A stretch of DNA of 64,000 nt from the NCBI RefSeq assembly GCF_004402695.1, contig NZ_SOFL01000023.1, positions 1 through 64,000 on the forward strand, read 5' to 3'. The notes under the pieces are model-generated. The model saw only the letters and a list, made by a program, of their open reading frames with translations. It had not been told where the DNA came from and ran no database searches. The DNA comes from Cryobacterium adonitolivorans. GTDB lineage: Bacteria; Actinomycetota; Actinomycetes; Actinomycetales; Microbacteriaceae. Positions 49,270-57,607 of the stretch are shown piece by piece. Numbering within the stretch: the first letter of the stretch is position 1; each line of letters starts with the position of its first letter. Both the position numbers and the translations under genes were made by a program.

Positions 49270-50379
49270 CTACCGCCCGAGGGCGAATAGCGGCGGGGCG
49301 GGCACGTCGACCGTGAGGTCGGCGAGGATGCGACCGACGGTGGGGGTGAACTTGAAGCCGTGGCCGGAAAAGCCGGCGCCCACGATCACGGGACCTCGGC
49401 GGTCGAGCACGAAGTTCGAATCCGGCGTGGTCGTGTAGGTGCAGCTGATCTCGGCGAAGTTGTCGGGGTCGGCGCCGGGCAGCCATTCGCGGGCGTAGCG
49501 GCGCAGGGCCAGCAGTTGCTCCGGCTCCGAAGCGAAGTCGCGGTGGTCGGGATCGACGACCGGGCCGACACCGTGCCAGCCGGCCTTGATGCCCTCGCCG
49601 GGGGTGTGCATGCCGTAGACGGGTGACCGCCAGTACTCGTAGCCGGGGGTGCCGGGCCGGTAGCCGTGGTTGAAGCCCGGCCAGGTGAAGCTGGTGTCGA
49701 GCACGGCGAAGTGCGCCGGCTGCTCCTGGGTGACCACCAGGCGTGGCAGCGGCAGCAGCCCGGCGAGCAGGGAGCCGGTCCAGGCGCCGAGCGTGACGAT
49801 CACCCGCTTGGCCTCGAACTGTTCTGTGTCGGTGGCCACGAGCACCCGGTCATCGCCGAGCACGGTGAGGCGGGTGGCTGGCAGGCCGTGCTCGATCCGC
49901 GCACCGTGGCCGGCCGCGGCGTGCTGCAGTGCGTCGACCGAGACGTTCGCGTTCAGCCGGCCGGCCTCCGGCGTGTAGAGCACCTCGGTGTCGAAGCGGA
50001 TGCCCGGCCACCGTTCCCGTGCGGCGTCGACCGCCAGCATTTCCGGGTCGAAACCCACCCCGGTGAGTGCCGCGTGCACCTGCGCGAACGGCTGGCCCTG
50101 GCCGTGGTTGACCAGGCCCACCTGCTCGAGCAGCGTGGTGTCGGTTTCGTCCTCGAGTTCGCGCCACAGCCGCAACGCCTCGACGAGCATGGCCACGTAG
50201 GTGGGGTCGGAGTAGCTGAGGTTGAAGTTCCGGGAAGCGCCGTGCGAGGCGCCGGTAGTGTGTCCCCGTTCGAAGCGTTCCAGCAGGGTCACCTCGCGGC
50301 CGCGGCGGGCCAGCTCCCAGGCGGCCGCCGAGCCCATCGCTCCGCCGCCGAGCACCAGGGTATCGACGCGGGTGGTCAT
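49270..50379 (-). CDS. Sarcosine/N-methyltryptophan oxidase-like FAD enzyme
   Basis: The 369-residue flavoprotein has the FAD-binding start TLVLGGGAMGSAAAWELARR then GREVTLLERF, the MTOX/monomeric sarcosine oxidase block HTTGASHGASRNFNLSYSDP, and the C-terminal ISCTYTTTPDSNFVLD whose Cys aligns with the FAD-linking Cys of monomeric sarcosine oxidase. It should oxidise N-methyl amino acids with O2, giving formaldehyde and H2O2. Its ATG overlaps the stop of the M20 peptidase gene (ATGA), so a peptide or N-acyl amine may be cleaved first and oxidised next. Catalase is encoded 9 kb away. Confidence 0.82.
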   Translation of the reverse strand: MTTRVDTLVLGGGAMGSAAAWELARRGREVTLLERFERGHTTGASHGASRNFNLSYSDPTYVAMLVEALRLWRELEDETDTTLLEQVGLVNHGQGQPFAQVHAALTGVGFDPEMLAVDAARERWPGIRFDTEVLYTPEAGRLNANVSVDALQHAAAGHGARIEHGLPATRLTVLGDDRVLVATDTEQFEAKRVIVTLGAWTGSLLAGLLPLPRLVVTQEQPAHFAVLDTSFTWPGFNHGYRPGTPGYEYWRSPVYGMHTPGEGIKAGWHGVGPVVDPDHRDFASEPEQLLALRRYAREWLPGADPDNFAEISCTYTTTPDSNFVLDRRGPVIVGAGFSGHGFKFTPTVGRILADLTVDVPAPPLFALGR

Positions 50380-51707
50380 CCCAGGACCTCGCGTACGGTG
50401 AAGTCGAGGGCGGCGACGGTGAGGGCGATCGAGTCCACGTCGATGCGTTCGTCGTTGCCGTGGAACAGCATCCGGAAGGTGCCGTAGTCCCAGCGCGGGC
50501 TGAGCAGGCCGAAGCCGTAGGCGGGGACGCCCCGGCGGCGGTAGAAGCGGGCGTCGGAACCGCCGACGCTGAGCACCGGCAGTAGGTCGGCGTTCGGGTA
50601 GGCGCGGGCGACGGCGGAGCTGAGTGCAGCGAACAACGGGGTGTCGACGGATGAGCGGGTGGACGCCTCGAACCTGTCGCCGACGATCTCGATGTCGACC
50701 ATCAGCTCGCCGAGGGCGTGGCGCAGGTAGGCGTCGACGTGGCCGGCTTCGATGCCGGGCAGCACCCGGATGTCGAGGTCGACGGTGGCCAGCGACGGGA
50801 TGACGTTCTCCTTGTTGCCGGCGCGCATGATGTTGGGCGAGATGGTGGTGTGGCTGGAGGCGTGGGCGAAGCCGGCCAGGGTGCCGAGCTCGTGCACGGC
50901 GTCGTCGATGCGGGCCGGGTCGGTGAGCCGCTCGGCCAGCTCGGCGGGCAGCCCCAACACCCCGACGTAGTGCCGCCAGTCCGCGGTGATCTGTACGGGC
51001 GCCTCGAACCGGGCCAACCGGCTCACGGCCTCGGCCGCGATCACAGCGGCGTTGCGGGCACCCCAGGGCGCCGAGCCGTGGCCGGGGGTGCCGTGCACGA
51101 CCAGACGACGACCGGCGATGCCCTTCTCCCCCACCGTGGTGGTGATCGACGGCCGCACCCCCACGGGTGCGCCGCCGGATTCGGTGAGCACGAAATCGGC
51201 GTCGATGAGGTCGAGCCGGTGCTCGGTGAGCCAGCCCACCCCGTACCGGCTGCCGCTCTCCTCGTCGGCGACGGCCGCGAAGACCAGGTCGCCGCGGGGC
51301 CGGAACGGGCCCATGGCGAGGTCGCGGATCACAACGGCGTAGCTGGCCGTGAGGTAGAGCATGTCGAGGGCGCCGCGGCCCCAGATCTCGCCGTCGATGA
51401 GTTCGGCGGCGAACGGGTCGCGGCTCCAGCCGTCCCGGTCCACCGGCACGACGTCGGTGTGGCCGACCAGCGCCAGCGACGGAGCGGCCTTGTCGGTGCC
51501 CCGGAGGCGGGCGATCAGCGACGCCCGGCCGGGGTGCGGTTCCACCACTTCGAGCTCGAGCCCGGAGCCGGCGAAGAATCCCTCGAGGGTGCGCACGCTG
51601 CGAATCTCCCCGCCGGAGTCCGCGGTGCCGTCGTTCACGCAGGCGTTGCGGATGAGGTCGCGCAGCAGGTCGACTGTCTGGCGGGTCAGCACATCCGGGT
51701 CGGTCAT
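50376..51707 (-). CDS. M20-family metallopeptidase
   Basis: The 443-residue protein has M20 hallmarks: the first metal His-x-Asp in SLALVGHTDVVPVD, the bridging Asp in GRGALDMLY, the catalytic Glu pair in ADEESGSRYG, and the dimerisation domain (about 190-310) with HGTPGHGSAPWGARNAAVIA and later PSLATVDLDIRVLPG. It cleaves a dipeptide or deacylates an N-acyl amino acid using two Zn ions. Its ATG (51707-51705) overlaps the stop of the upstream hydrolase by one base, and its own stop overlaps the oxidase start. The three genes form one operon. Confidence 0.88.
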   Translation of the reverse strand: MTDPDVLTRQTVDLLRDLIRNACVNDGTADSGGEIRSVRTLEGFFAGSGLELEVVEPHPGRASLIARLRGTDKAAPSLALVGHTDVVPVDRDGWSRDPFAAELIDGEIWGRGALDMLYLTASYAVVIRDLAMGPFRPRGDLVFAAVADEESGSRYGVGWLTEHRLDLIDADFVLTESGGAPVGVRPSITTTVGEKGIAGRRLVVHGTPGHGSAPWGARNAAVIAAEAVSRLARFEAPVQITADWRHYVGVLGLPAELAERLTDPARIDDAVHELGTLAGFAHASSHTTISPNIMRAGNKENVIPSLATVDLDIRVLPGIEAGHVDAYLRHALGELMVDIEIVGDRFEASTRSSVDTPLFAALSSAVARAYPNADLLPVLSVGGSDARFYRRRGVPAYGFGLLSPRWDYGTFRMLFHGNDERIDVDSIALTVAALDFTVREVLG

Positions 51708-52258
51708 CAGCGCACCGCCCCCGCCAGGCTCTCGGCGAACTCGTCGAGCAGCGCGCGGCCGGCCGGCCAGGCGCCGAGGTTGCTGGCGCTGTTGATGTGC
51801 CCGGCGCTGCCCACCTCCACGAACCCGGCGCCCCACGCGGCCGCCAGGGTACGCGCGGTGCCGAGGGCGCAAAACGGGTCATTGGCGCTGGCGACCACCA
51901 GGGCCGGAACGCCGAGCAGGACAGGGTCGGCAGAACGGAAGCTCGGGGCGGCCTGCGGGAACTCCGGCCCGAACCGGTCCGGCGGCGCGACCAGCAGGGC
52001 GCCGCGCACCCGGCCGGGGTTCTGCGCCAGCCACGCCGCGGCGGCCAGGCAGCCCAGGCTGTGCGCCACGAGGATCGTGTCCGGAGTGCCGACGGCCGTG
52101 TCAACGGCGTCGATCCAGTTCTCGAGGTCCGGTTCGTCCCACGAGGCCGGGCGGATGCGCACGGCATCCGTCTGTGTCGCCTGCCAGCGGGTCTGCCAAT
52201 GCTTCTCGTTGGAGTCGTTGATGCCCGGCACGATCGTCAGGCTCAGGGGTGTCGGCAT
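51707..52258 (-). CDS. RBBP9/YdeN-type serine hydrolase
   Basis: From ATG 52258 the 183-residue alpha/beta hydrolase has VPGINDSNEKHWQTRW at the N-terminus (family HGW position), the nucleophile Ser in LVAHSLGCLAAA, an Asp in SANDPFCALGTARTLA and the His in SAGHINSASNLG. It belongs to the small RBBP9-like hydrolases of unknown substrate. An upstream in-frame ATG at 52276 is possible. First of three coupled genes with the M20 peptidase and the flavin oxidase. Confidence 0.85.
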   Translation of the reverse strand: MPTPLSLTIVPGINDSNEKHWQTRWQATQTDAVRIRPASWDEPDLENWIDAVDTAVGTPDTILVAHSLGCLAAAAWLAQNPGRVRGALLVAPPDRFGPEFPQAAPSFRSADPVLLGVPALVVASANDPFCALGTARTLAAAWGAGFVEVGSAGHINSASNLGAWPAGRALLDEFAESLAGAVR

Positions 52259-52372
52259 GGAACACACACTATCCATTGATGATTGTTCTTCGCCGGATGG
52301 GCTCTCACACGGGCACATCTGGAGGGGACGCGGTAGCTTCTAAGCGTTGACACCCTTCGAAAGGACACTCAC

Positions 52373-53104
52373 ATGACCAAGCAGTCGATCTTCGGCCGCA
52401 TCGCCCAGCTCACCCGGGCGAACATCAACGCGTTGCTGGACTCCGCGGAAGACCCGGAGAAGATGCTCGACCAGATGGTGCGGGACTTCACCAACAGCAT
52501 CGCCGACGCCGAAAGCGCGATCGCCGAGACCATCGGCAACCTGCGGCTGCTCGAGGACGACCACCGCGAAGACGTGCAGGCCGCCGGCGAGTGGGGCCGC
52601 AAGGCCCTCGCCGCCAGCCGCAAGGCCGACGAACTGCGCACCGCGGGCAACGCCGTCGACGCCGACAAGTTCGACAACCTCGCCAAGGTGGCCCTGGGCC
52701 GCCAGCTGCAGTCCGAAAAGGAGGCTACGGACGCCGAACCGCAGATAGCGAGCCAGACCGCCGTCGTGGAGCAGCTCAAGACCGGCCTGAACACCATGAA
52801 GACCAAGCTGGGCCAGCTCACCTCCAAGCGCAGCGAACTCATCGCCCGCTCCAAGACCGCGGCCGCACAGTCGCAGGTGATGGACGCCGTGAAGAGCATC
52901 GACATCATGGACCCCACCAGCGAGGTCAGCCGGTTCGAAGACAAGATCCGCCGAGAAGAAGCCAAGGTGCGCGGCGCCAGCGAGCTCGCCGCATCCAGCC
53001 TCGACGCGCAGTTCGAGAGCCTCGACGACCTCGGTGAGCTCACCGAGGTGGATGCCCGCCTCGCCGCGCTCAAGGCCGGCTCGCCCTCCTCGATCGAGCA
53101 GTAA
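52373..53104 (+). CDS. pspA: PspA/IM30-family membrane-stress protein
   Basis: The 243-residue protein is almost all coiled coil: SIFGRIAQLTRANINALLDS, AEDPEKMLDQMVRDFTNSIA, then long Ala/Glu/Lys heptads (about 40-215), ending LGELTEVDARLAALKAGSPS. PspA forms rings that bind and stabilise damaged membranes. AAAGGACACTCAC precedes the ATG. The usual neighbour is a TPM-domain protein; that gene is at 46963 on the same strand, separated by the coupled hydrolase/peptidase/oxidase genes on the other strand. Confidence 0.9.
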   Translation: MTKQSIFGRIAQLTRANINALLDSAEDPEKMLDQMVRDFTNSIADAESAIAETIGNLRLLEDDHREDVQAAGEWGRKALAASRKADELRTAGNAVDADKFDNLAKVALGRQLQSEKEATDAEPQIASQTAVVEQLKTGLNTMKTKLGQLTSKRSELIARSKTAAAQSQVMDAVKSIDIMDPTSEVSRFEDKIRREEAKVRGASELAASSLDAQFESLDDLGELTEVDARLAALKAGSPSSIEQ

Positions 53105-53176
53105 CGCACCACGTCACACCGCGTCATCCGGAACGGCCACGGGAATACCCCGGGGCCGTTCTGCATTGTCACCCCC

Positions 53177-53836
53177 ATGACTACTCTCGGAATCATCGGT
53201 GCCGGTCATATCGGCAGCCAGCTCGCCCGCCTCGGCGTGGCCAATGGATACGACGTCGTGGTGAGCAACTCCCGCGGCCCGGCGACCCTCGAAGGACTGG
53301 TGGCCGAACTGGGGCCGCGGGCCCGCGCCGCCCGGCCCGCGGAAGCCGCCGCGGCCGGGGACCTGGTGATCGTGACCATCCCGCTGCACGCCATCGACAC
53401 CTTGCCGCAGCCCGAGCTGGCCGGCAAGCTCGTGATCGACACGAACAACTACTACCCCCAGCGGGACGGCAACATCGCGGCCCTCGACGAGGAGACCTCG
53501 ACGACCGCCGAACTGTTGCAGGACCTTCTGCCGGACGCCCGGGTGGTCAAGGCGTTCAACCACATCTACGCGGCCGATCTCACCACCGACGGCCAGCCCG
53601 CCGGGTCGGCGGATCGCCGCGCCCTCGTCATCGCCGGCAATGACCCCGAGGCCCGCGAGGCCGTCACGGCGCTGCTGGACGACTTCGGCTTCGACACCGT
53701 GGACCTCGGCCCGCTCAACGAGGGCTGGCGGATCCAGCGCGACACCCCGGGCTATGGCCCGCGGATGGACGAATTCGCGTTGCGGGAAGCGGTGAGCGCG
53801 GCCATCCGGTACCGGGACATGCCGCAGCCGGTCTAG
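53177..53836 (+). CDS. F420/NADP reductase-like NAD(P)-binding protein
   Basis: The 219-residue Rossmann protein begins TTLGIIGAGHIGSQLARLGV (GxGxxG dinucleotide loop), then the NSRGPATLEGLVAELG stretch, LVIVTIPLHAIDTLPQPE, VIDTNNYYPQRDGNI and a C-terminal RVVKAFNHIYAADLTTDGQP. It resembles the NADPH-dependent F420 reductase family (Fno/NpdG-like), which moves hydride between NADP and F420 or another acceptor. The C-terminal signature is shorter than in methanogens. No F420 biosynthesis gene lies near, so the acceptor remains open. Confidence 0.82.
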   Translation: MTTLGIIGAGHIGSQLARLGVANGYDVVVSNSRGPATLEGLVAELGPRARAARPAEAAAAGDLVIVTIPLHAIDTLPQPELAGKLVIDTNNYYPQRDGNIAALDEETSTTAELLQDLLPDARVVKAFNHIYAADLTTDGQPAGSADRRALVIAGNDPEAREAVTALLDDFGFDTVDLGPLNEGWRIQRDTPGYGPRMDEFALREAVSAAIRYRDMPQPV

Positions 53837-53891
53837 GTTCACGCCCCCGAAGTGGCAGATGCGCCGGGCCACGGCCGAGGAGCATACTGGG

Positions 53892-54728
53892 GTGGTGTCC
53901 CCCAACTACGTGGTCGTGCCGCAGTGGCAAGGTTCGGTTTCTCCGCGCGCGATGCGCCTGGTCGACGGGGCTGAGGCGATCCAGGGCGACCTCCCCTCCT
54001 CGGTCACCTTTCCCGTCGACGTGCCTGCCGAGGCGGGCGATGCCCTAGACACCGGCATCCACCGGTTCTCCTCGCTGCTGACGGTGCGCGACCGGCAGCT
54101 GGCCGTCCTGCGCGCCAGCTCGGAGCCGGTGCTCACGATCGGCGGCGACTGCGGGGTCTCCTTCGGCGCCGTCGAGCACGCCTCCCTCCAGCACCCCGGC
54201 GACATCGCGCTGGTCTGGTTCGACGCCCACCCCGACCTGCACACCAGCGAGTCCTCGCAGTCCGGCGGCTTCGGCGGCATGGTGCTGAGGGCCATCCTCG
54301 GCGACGGTGTCGACGGCCTCGCGCTCGACGCCGACGCCCGGCTCACGCCCGACCGGGTGGTGCTGGCGGGCGTACGAGACATCGACCCGGCCGAGGATGT
54401 CTACATCACCGAGCAGGCCATCCCGCTGGTGCCCGTGGAGAGTTTCGGCACCCCGGAGGCCGTCGTGGCCGCGGTGAAGCGCACGGGCGCCGCGCACGTC
54501 TACCTGCACATCGACCTTGACGTGCTCGATCCGGCCACCATCGTCGGCCTGTCGAACATCTACCCGTTCGGCCTGGCCGTGGAGGGCCTCACCGCCGCGA
54601 TCACGGCACTCCGCGCCGAATTCGCCCTGGCCGGCGCCACCATCGCCGGCTTCGCGCCCTCCTCCCCCGAGGCCGCCAACGACGACCTGCCCAGCATCCT
54701 GCGCATCATCAGCGCTCTCACCCGCTAG
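53892..54728 (+). CDS. Arginase/agmatinase-fold protein
   Basis: From GTG 53892 (GAGGAG nine bases upstream) the 278-residue protein has the ureohydrolase fold: VLTIGGDCGVSFGAVEHASL, VWFDAHPDLHTSESSQSGGF, VYLHIDLDVLDPATIVG and SSPEAANDD at the end. Canonical family members have GGDHS, so the first Mn-binding His is a Cys here (GGDC), while the DAHxD and DxDxxDP sets are kept. I cannot say whether arginine is hydrolysed. This GGDC form occurs in a group of uncharacterised actinobacterial arginase-like proteins. It lies 55 bases after the F420-reductase-like gene. Confidence 0.8.
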   Translation: MVSPNYVVVPQWQGSVSPRAMRLVDGAEAIQGDLPSSVTFPVDVPAEAGDALDTGIHRFSSLLTVRDRQLAVLRASSEPVLTIGGDCGVSFGAVEHASLQHPGDIALVWFDAHPDLHTSESSQSGGFGGMVLRAILGDGVDGLALDADARLTPDRVVLAGVRDIDPAEDVYITEQAIPLVPVESFGTPEAVVAAVKRTGAAHVYLHIDLDVLDPATIVGLSNIYPFGLAVEGLTAAITALRAEFALAGATIAGFAPSSPEAANDDLPSILRIISALTR

Positions 54729-54772
54729 CTACCCTCTCGCGAGCGAGCTTGAATGATCGAAGGAGATCAACC

Positions 54773-55564
54773 ATGACCACGGATGACCTGAGAGTCGTGA
54801 CCGAGCGGCGGGGGCACCTGCTGCTGATCGGGTTGAACCGGCCGGAGAAGCGCAATGCGGCGGACTTCGCGATGCTGCAACAGCTCGCGTTGGCGTACGG
54901 GGAGCTCGAGCGCGACCCCGAGCTGCGCGTGGGCGTGGTGCACGCTCTCGGTGAGCACTTCACGGCCGGTCTCGACCTGGCCGACGTGGGCCCGCGAATG
55001 GGGCCGGACGGGATCGACATCGTCCCCGATGGCGGCATCAACCCGTGGCAGGTCGACGGCACGGCGCTGAGCAAGCCCGTCGTCATCGCCGTGCAGGGCA
55101 CTTGCCTCACCCTGGGCATCGAGCTGATGCTGGTCAGCGACATCGTCGTCGCCGCAGAGTCCACCCGGTTCGGCCAGATCGAGGTGAGCCGGGGCATCCT
55201 GCCGTTCGGCGGCGCCACGATCCGGTTCCCGCGCGTGGCCGGCTGGGGCAACGCCATGCGCTGGCTGCTCACCGGCGACATGTTCGACGCCAGGGAGGCG
55301 CACCAGATGGGACTCGTGCAGGAGATCGTGCCGAACGGTCGCGAGCTGCACCGGGCCATCGAACTCGCTGAGCGCATCGCCGCGCAGGCGCCGCTGGCCG
55401 TGCAGGCCACCCTCGCCAGCGCCCGCACGGCGCTCCGCGACGGGCCCGCGGCGGCCGAGGCCGAACTCCAGCCCGCCCTGGCCCGGCTGGCCGCCTCCAC
55501 GGATGCCCGTATCGGCATGGAGGCGTTCCTCTCGCGCCAGCCCGCCGCGTTCCAGGGTCGCTAA
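54773..55564 (+). CDS. Enoyl-CoA hydratase/isomerase-family (crotonase) protein
   Basis: The 263-residue protein has a crotonase fold: LLLIGLNRPEKRNAADFAML, the oxyanion-hole HALGEHFTAGLDLADVG, VIAVQGTCLTLGIELMLVSD (second oxyanion hole GTCLTLG) and RGILPFGGATIRFPRVAGWG. Typical hydratases carry catalytic Glu residues at the start of the helices after these; only one candidate is visible, so isomerase or another crotonase activity is possible. AAGGAGATCAACC before ATG 54773 fixes the start. No other beta-oxidation gene nearby. Confidence 0.88.
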   Translation: MTTDDLRVVTERRGHLLLIGLNRPEKRNAADFAMLQQLALAYGELERDPELRVGVVHALGEHFTAGLDLADVGPRMGPDGIDIVPDGGINPWQVDGTALSKPVVIAVQGTCLTLGIELMLVSDIVVAAESTRFGQIEVSRGILPFGGATIRFPRVAGWGNAMRWLLTGDMFDAREAHQMGLVQEIVPNGRELHRAIELAERIAAQAPLAVQATLASARTALRDGPAAAEAELQPALARLAASTDARIGMEAFLSRQPAAFQGR

Positions 55565-55691
55565 AAGACACATCCGCGCGTCGTCGACGTGCGGAAAAAT
55601 ACCCCTTCGGGCGCCGTGAAGGGCGGTTTGCGGCAACTGGGCGAACCGTTAACTCTGGATTCCTCCCGGGAACGGTCGGTAGGCTGCGACG

Positions 55692-57197
55692 ATGACCGAC
55701 TCTGAAGCGACGTCCGCCACCCAGACCTCGACATCCGCCGCCACCCGCACATACGACGTCATCGTGATCGGCGCCGGCGCCGTGGGCGAGAACGTGGCCG
55801 ACCGCACCGTGCAGGGGGGCCTGAGCACACTCATCGTCGAGGCCGAACTCGTCGGCGGCGAGTGCTCCTACTGGGCGTGCATGCCCTCCAAGGTGCTGCT
55901 GCGCAGCGGCGCCGCCCTCGCCGCTGCCCGCCGGGTGGCCGGCGCGGCCGAAGCGATCACCGGTCGGCTCGACGTGGCGGCCGTGCTCAAGCGCCGTACC
56001 GCCTTCACCCACGACTGGAACGACGACAGCCAGGCCGACTGGCTGGCTTCTGCGGGCATCGACCTGCTGCGCGGCCACGCCAGGCTCAGCGGCACGCGCG
56101 AGGTCACCGTGCAGACGAAGGATGGCCCGGTCGTCGTCAACGCGACCCACGCCGTGGTGCTCAGCACCGGCTCCAGCGCGCTGATGCCCGACATCGACGG
56201 CCTGGCCGACGTGTCACCGTGGACCAGCCGGGACGCCACCTCGGTGACGACCCTGCCCGGCCATCTCGCCATCATCGGCGGCGGTGTCGTGGCCGTGGAG
56301 ATGGCCGCCGCATACCGGTCGCTGGGCACCGAGGTGACCCTGCTCGTGCGGAGCTCCCTGCTTCGCGACCAGGAGCCGTTCGCTGGCGAGCTGGTGGCCG
56401 CCGCCCTCACCGACGCGGGAGTCGACGTGCTCACCGGCGCCAGCCCCACCGCCGCCCGCCGCACCGAGACCGGCCAGGTGGCGCTGGTGCTCGCCGACGG
56501 CCGCACAATCACGGTAGACGAGGTGCTCGTGGCCACCGGTCGGGTGCCGCGCAGCGAGGATCTGGGCCTGGAAACGGTGGGCCTCACCCCCGGCCAATGG
56601 GTGGGCGTGGACGACACCCTGCTCGTCACCGGCGACTCCGCCGCGCTGGCCGGAGACTGGCTGTACGCCACCGGCGACATCAACCACCGGGCCCTGCTCA
56701 CCCACCAGGGCAAGTACCAGGCTCGGGCGGCGGGTGACGTCATCGCCGCCCGCGCGACGGGCCGGATCGTCGACGACGCACCGTGGGGCACCCATGTGGC
56801 CACGGCCGATCACGCCGCGGTGCCGCAGGTCACCTTCACCGACCCCGAGGTAGCCTCGGTCGGGCGCACCGCCGCGGCGGCAGAGAAGGCCGGCTACCGC
56901 ATCCGGGTGCTCGACTACGACCTCGCCGGGGTGGCCGGTGCGAGCGTGCTGGCCGACGGCTACACCGGCCGCGCCCGCGCCATCGTCGACCTCGACACCG
57001 AGGTGTTGCTCGGCGTCACGTTCGTGGGCGCCGGTGTCGGCGAGCTGTTGCACGCGGCCACCATCGCCGTGGTCGGCGAGGTTCCGATCAGCCGGCTCTG
57101 GCACGCGGTACCCAGCTACCCGACCCTCAGTGAGGTTTGGCTGCGGCTGCTCGAGACCTATGGCCGGCCGCCGGCCACCAGCGACCGGAGCCTCTGA
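55692..57197 (+). CDS. FAD/NAD(P) disulfide oxidoreductase (class I)
   Basis: The 501-residue protein has TYDVIVIGAGAVGENVADRT at the FAD site, the redox disulfide GGECSYWACMPSKVL (C-x4-C), the NAD(P)-binding VVAVEMAAAYRSLGTEVTLL, LYATGDINHRALLTHQGKYQ and the C-terminal interface with PSYPTLSEVWLRLLE (catalytic His/Glu region replaced by His-Ala-Val-Pro...Glu). It resembles dihydrolipoamide dehydrogenase or mercuric reductase-like enzymes, but no lipoyl-enzyme or mer gene is adjacent. The substrate may be a low-molecular thiol disulfide such as mycothione. The next gene starts inside its stop codon. Confidence 0.88.
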   Translation: MTDSEATSATQTSTSAATRTYDVIVIGAGAVGENVADRTVQGGLSTLIVEAELVGGECSYWACMPSKVLLRSGAALAAARRVAGAAEAITGRLDVAAVLKRRTAFTHDWNDDSQADWLASAGIDLLRGHARLSGTREVTVQTKDGPVVVNATHAVVLSTGSSALMPDIDGLADVSPWTSRDATSVTTLPGHLAIIGGGVVAVEMAAAYRSLGTEVTLLVRSSLLRDQEPFAGELVAAALTDAGVDVLTGASPTAARRTETGQVALVLADGRTITVDEVLVATGRVPRSEDLGLETVGLTPGQWVGVDDTLLVTGDSAALAGDWLYATGDINHRALLTHQGKYQARAAGDVIAARATGRIVDDAPWGTHVATADHAAVPQVTFTDPEVASVGRTAAAAEKAGYRIRVLDYDLAGVAGASVLADGYTGRARAIVDLDTEVLLGVTFVGAGVGELLHAATIAVVGEVPISRLWHAVPSYPTLSEVWLRLLETYGRPPATSDRSL

Positions 57198-57607
57198 TGC
57201 GGCGGCTCCTCATCGACTCCCCGGTCAGCCGGGCCGGCTATCTGTACGCCACCGCCGTTGGCCTGGTCTGGGGCGCGATCTGGAGCACCGGCCGCATCGA
57301 ACGCCGCAGCGGCCTCTTGGTGTTCCGCGGCCTGCCCGCCTGGTCATTCGGCCGCGGCGGCTCCTGCGTTGGCGCCGTCTACCTCACCAACCAGAACGTG
57401 ACGGCGGATGTGCTCGAGCACGAGGCCGTGCACAAGGTGCAGTGGCAGCGGTACGGCATGCTGTTCCCGCTGCTGTATCTCATCGCCGGGCGGGACCCGT
57501 TGAAGAACCGGTTCGAGATCGAGGCCGGCCTGGAGAAGGGCGGCTACCTGCGCCAGAAGCGGGAGGCTACGCGTGCTCCGCGCGGCCGTCGCGCCAGTAC
57601 CCCATGA
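57197..57607 (+). CDS. Small HExxH metal-binding protein
   Basis: The 136-residue protein begins with the ATG that overlaps the preceding TGA (TGATG). It has one hydrophobic stretch near residue 15-30 (GYLYATAVGLVWGAIW), then VLEHEAVHKVQWQRYGMLFP, a HExxH zinc-type motif (HEAVH), and LLYLIAGRDPLKNRFEIEAG with E-x3-E possibly giving the third ligand. In size and layout it resembles small Zn-peptidase-like domains often labelled Fe-S oxidoreductase in actinobacterial genomes. No activity is proven. Coupling to the flavin oxidoreductase implies co-expression. Confidence 0.7.
   Translation: MRRLLIDSPVSRAGYLYATAVGLVWGAIWSTGRIERRSGLLVFRGLPAWSFGRGGSCVGAVYLTNQNVTADVLEHEAVHKVQWQRYGMLFPLLYLIAGRDPLKNRFEIEAGLEKGGYLRQKREATRAPRGRRASTP

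Noticed and set aside
50718-52343. 541-codon plus-strand frame opposite the M20 and hydrolase genes
   Set aside because: Antisense shadow. The minus-strand frames have catalytic motifs and overlapping start/stop codons.
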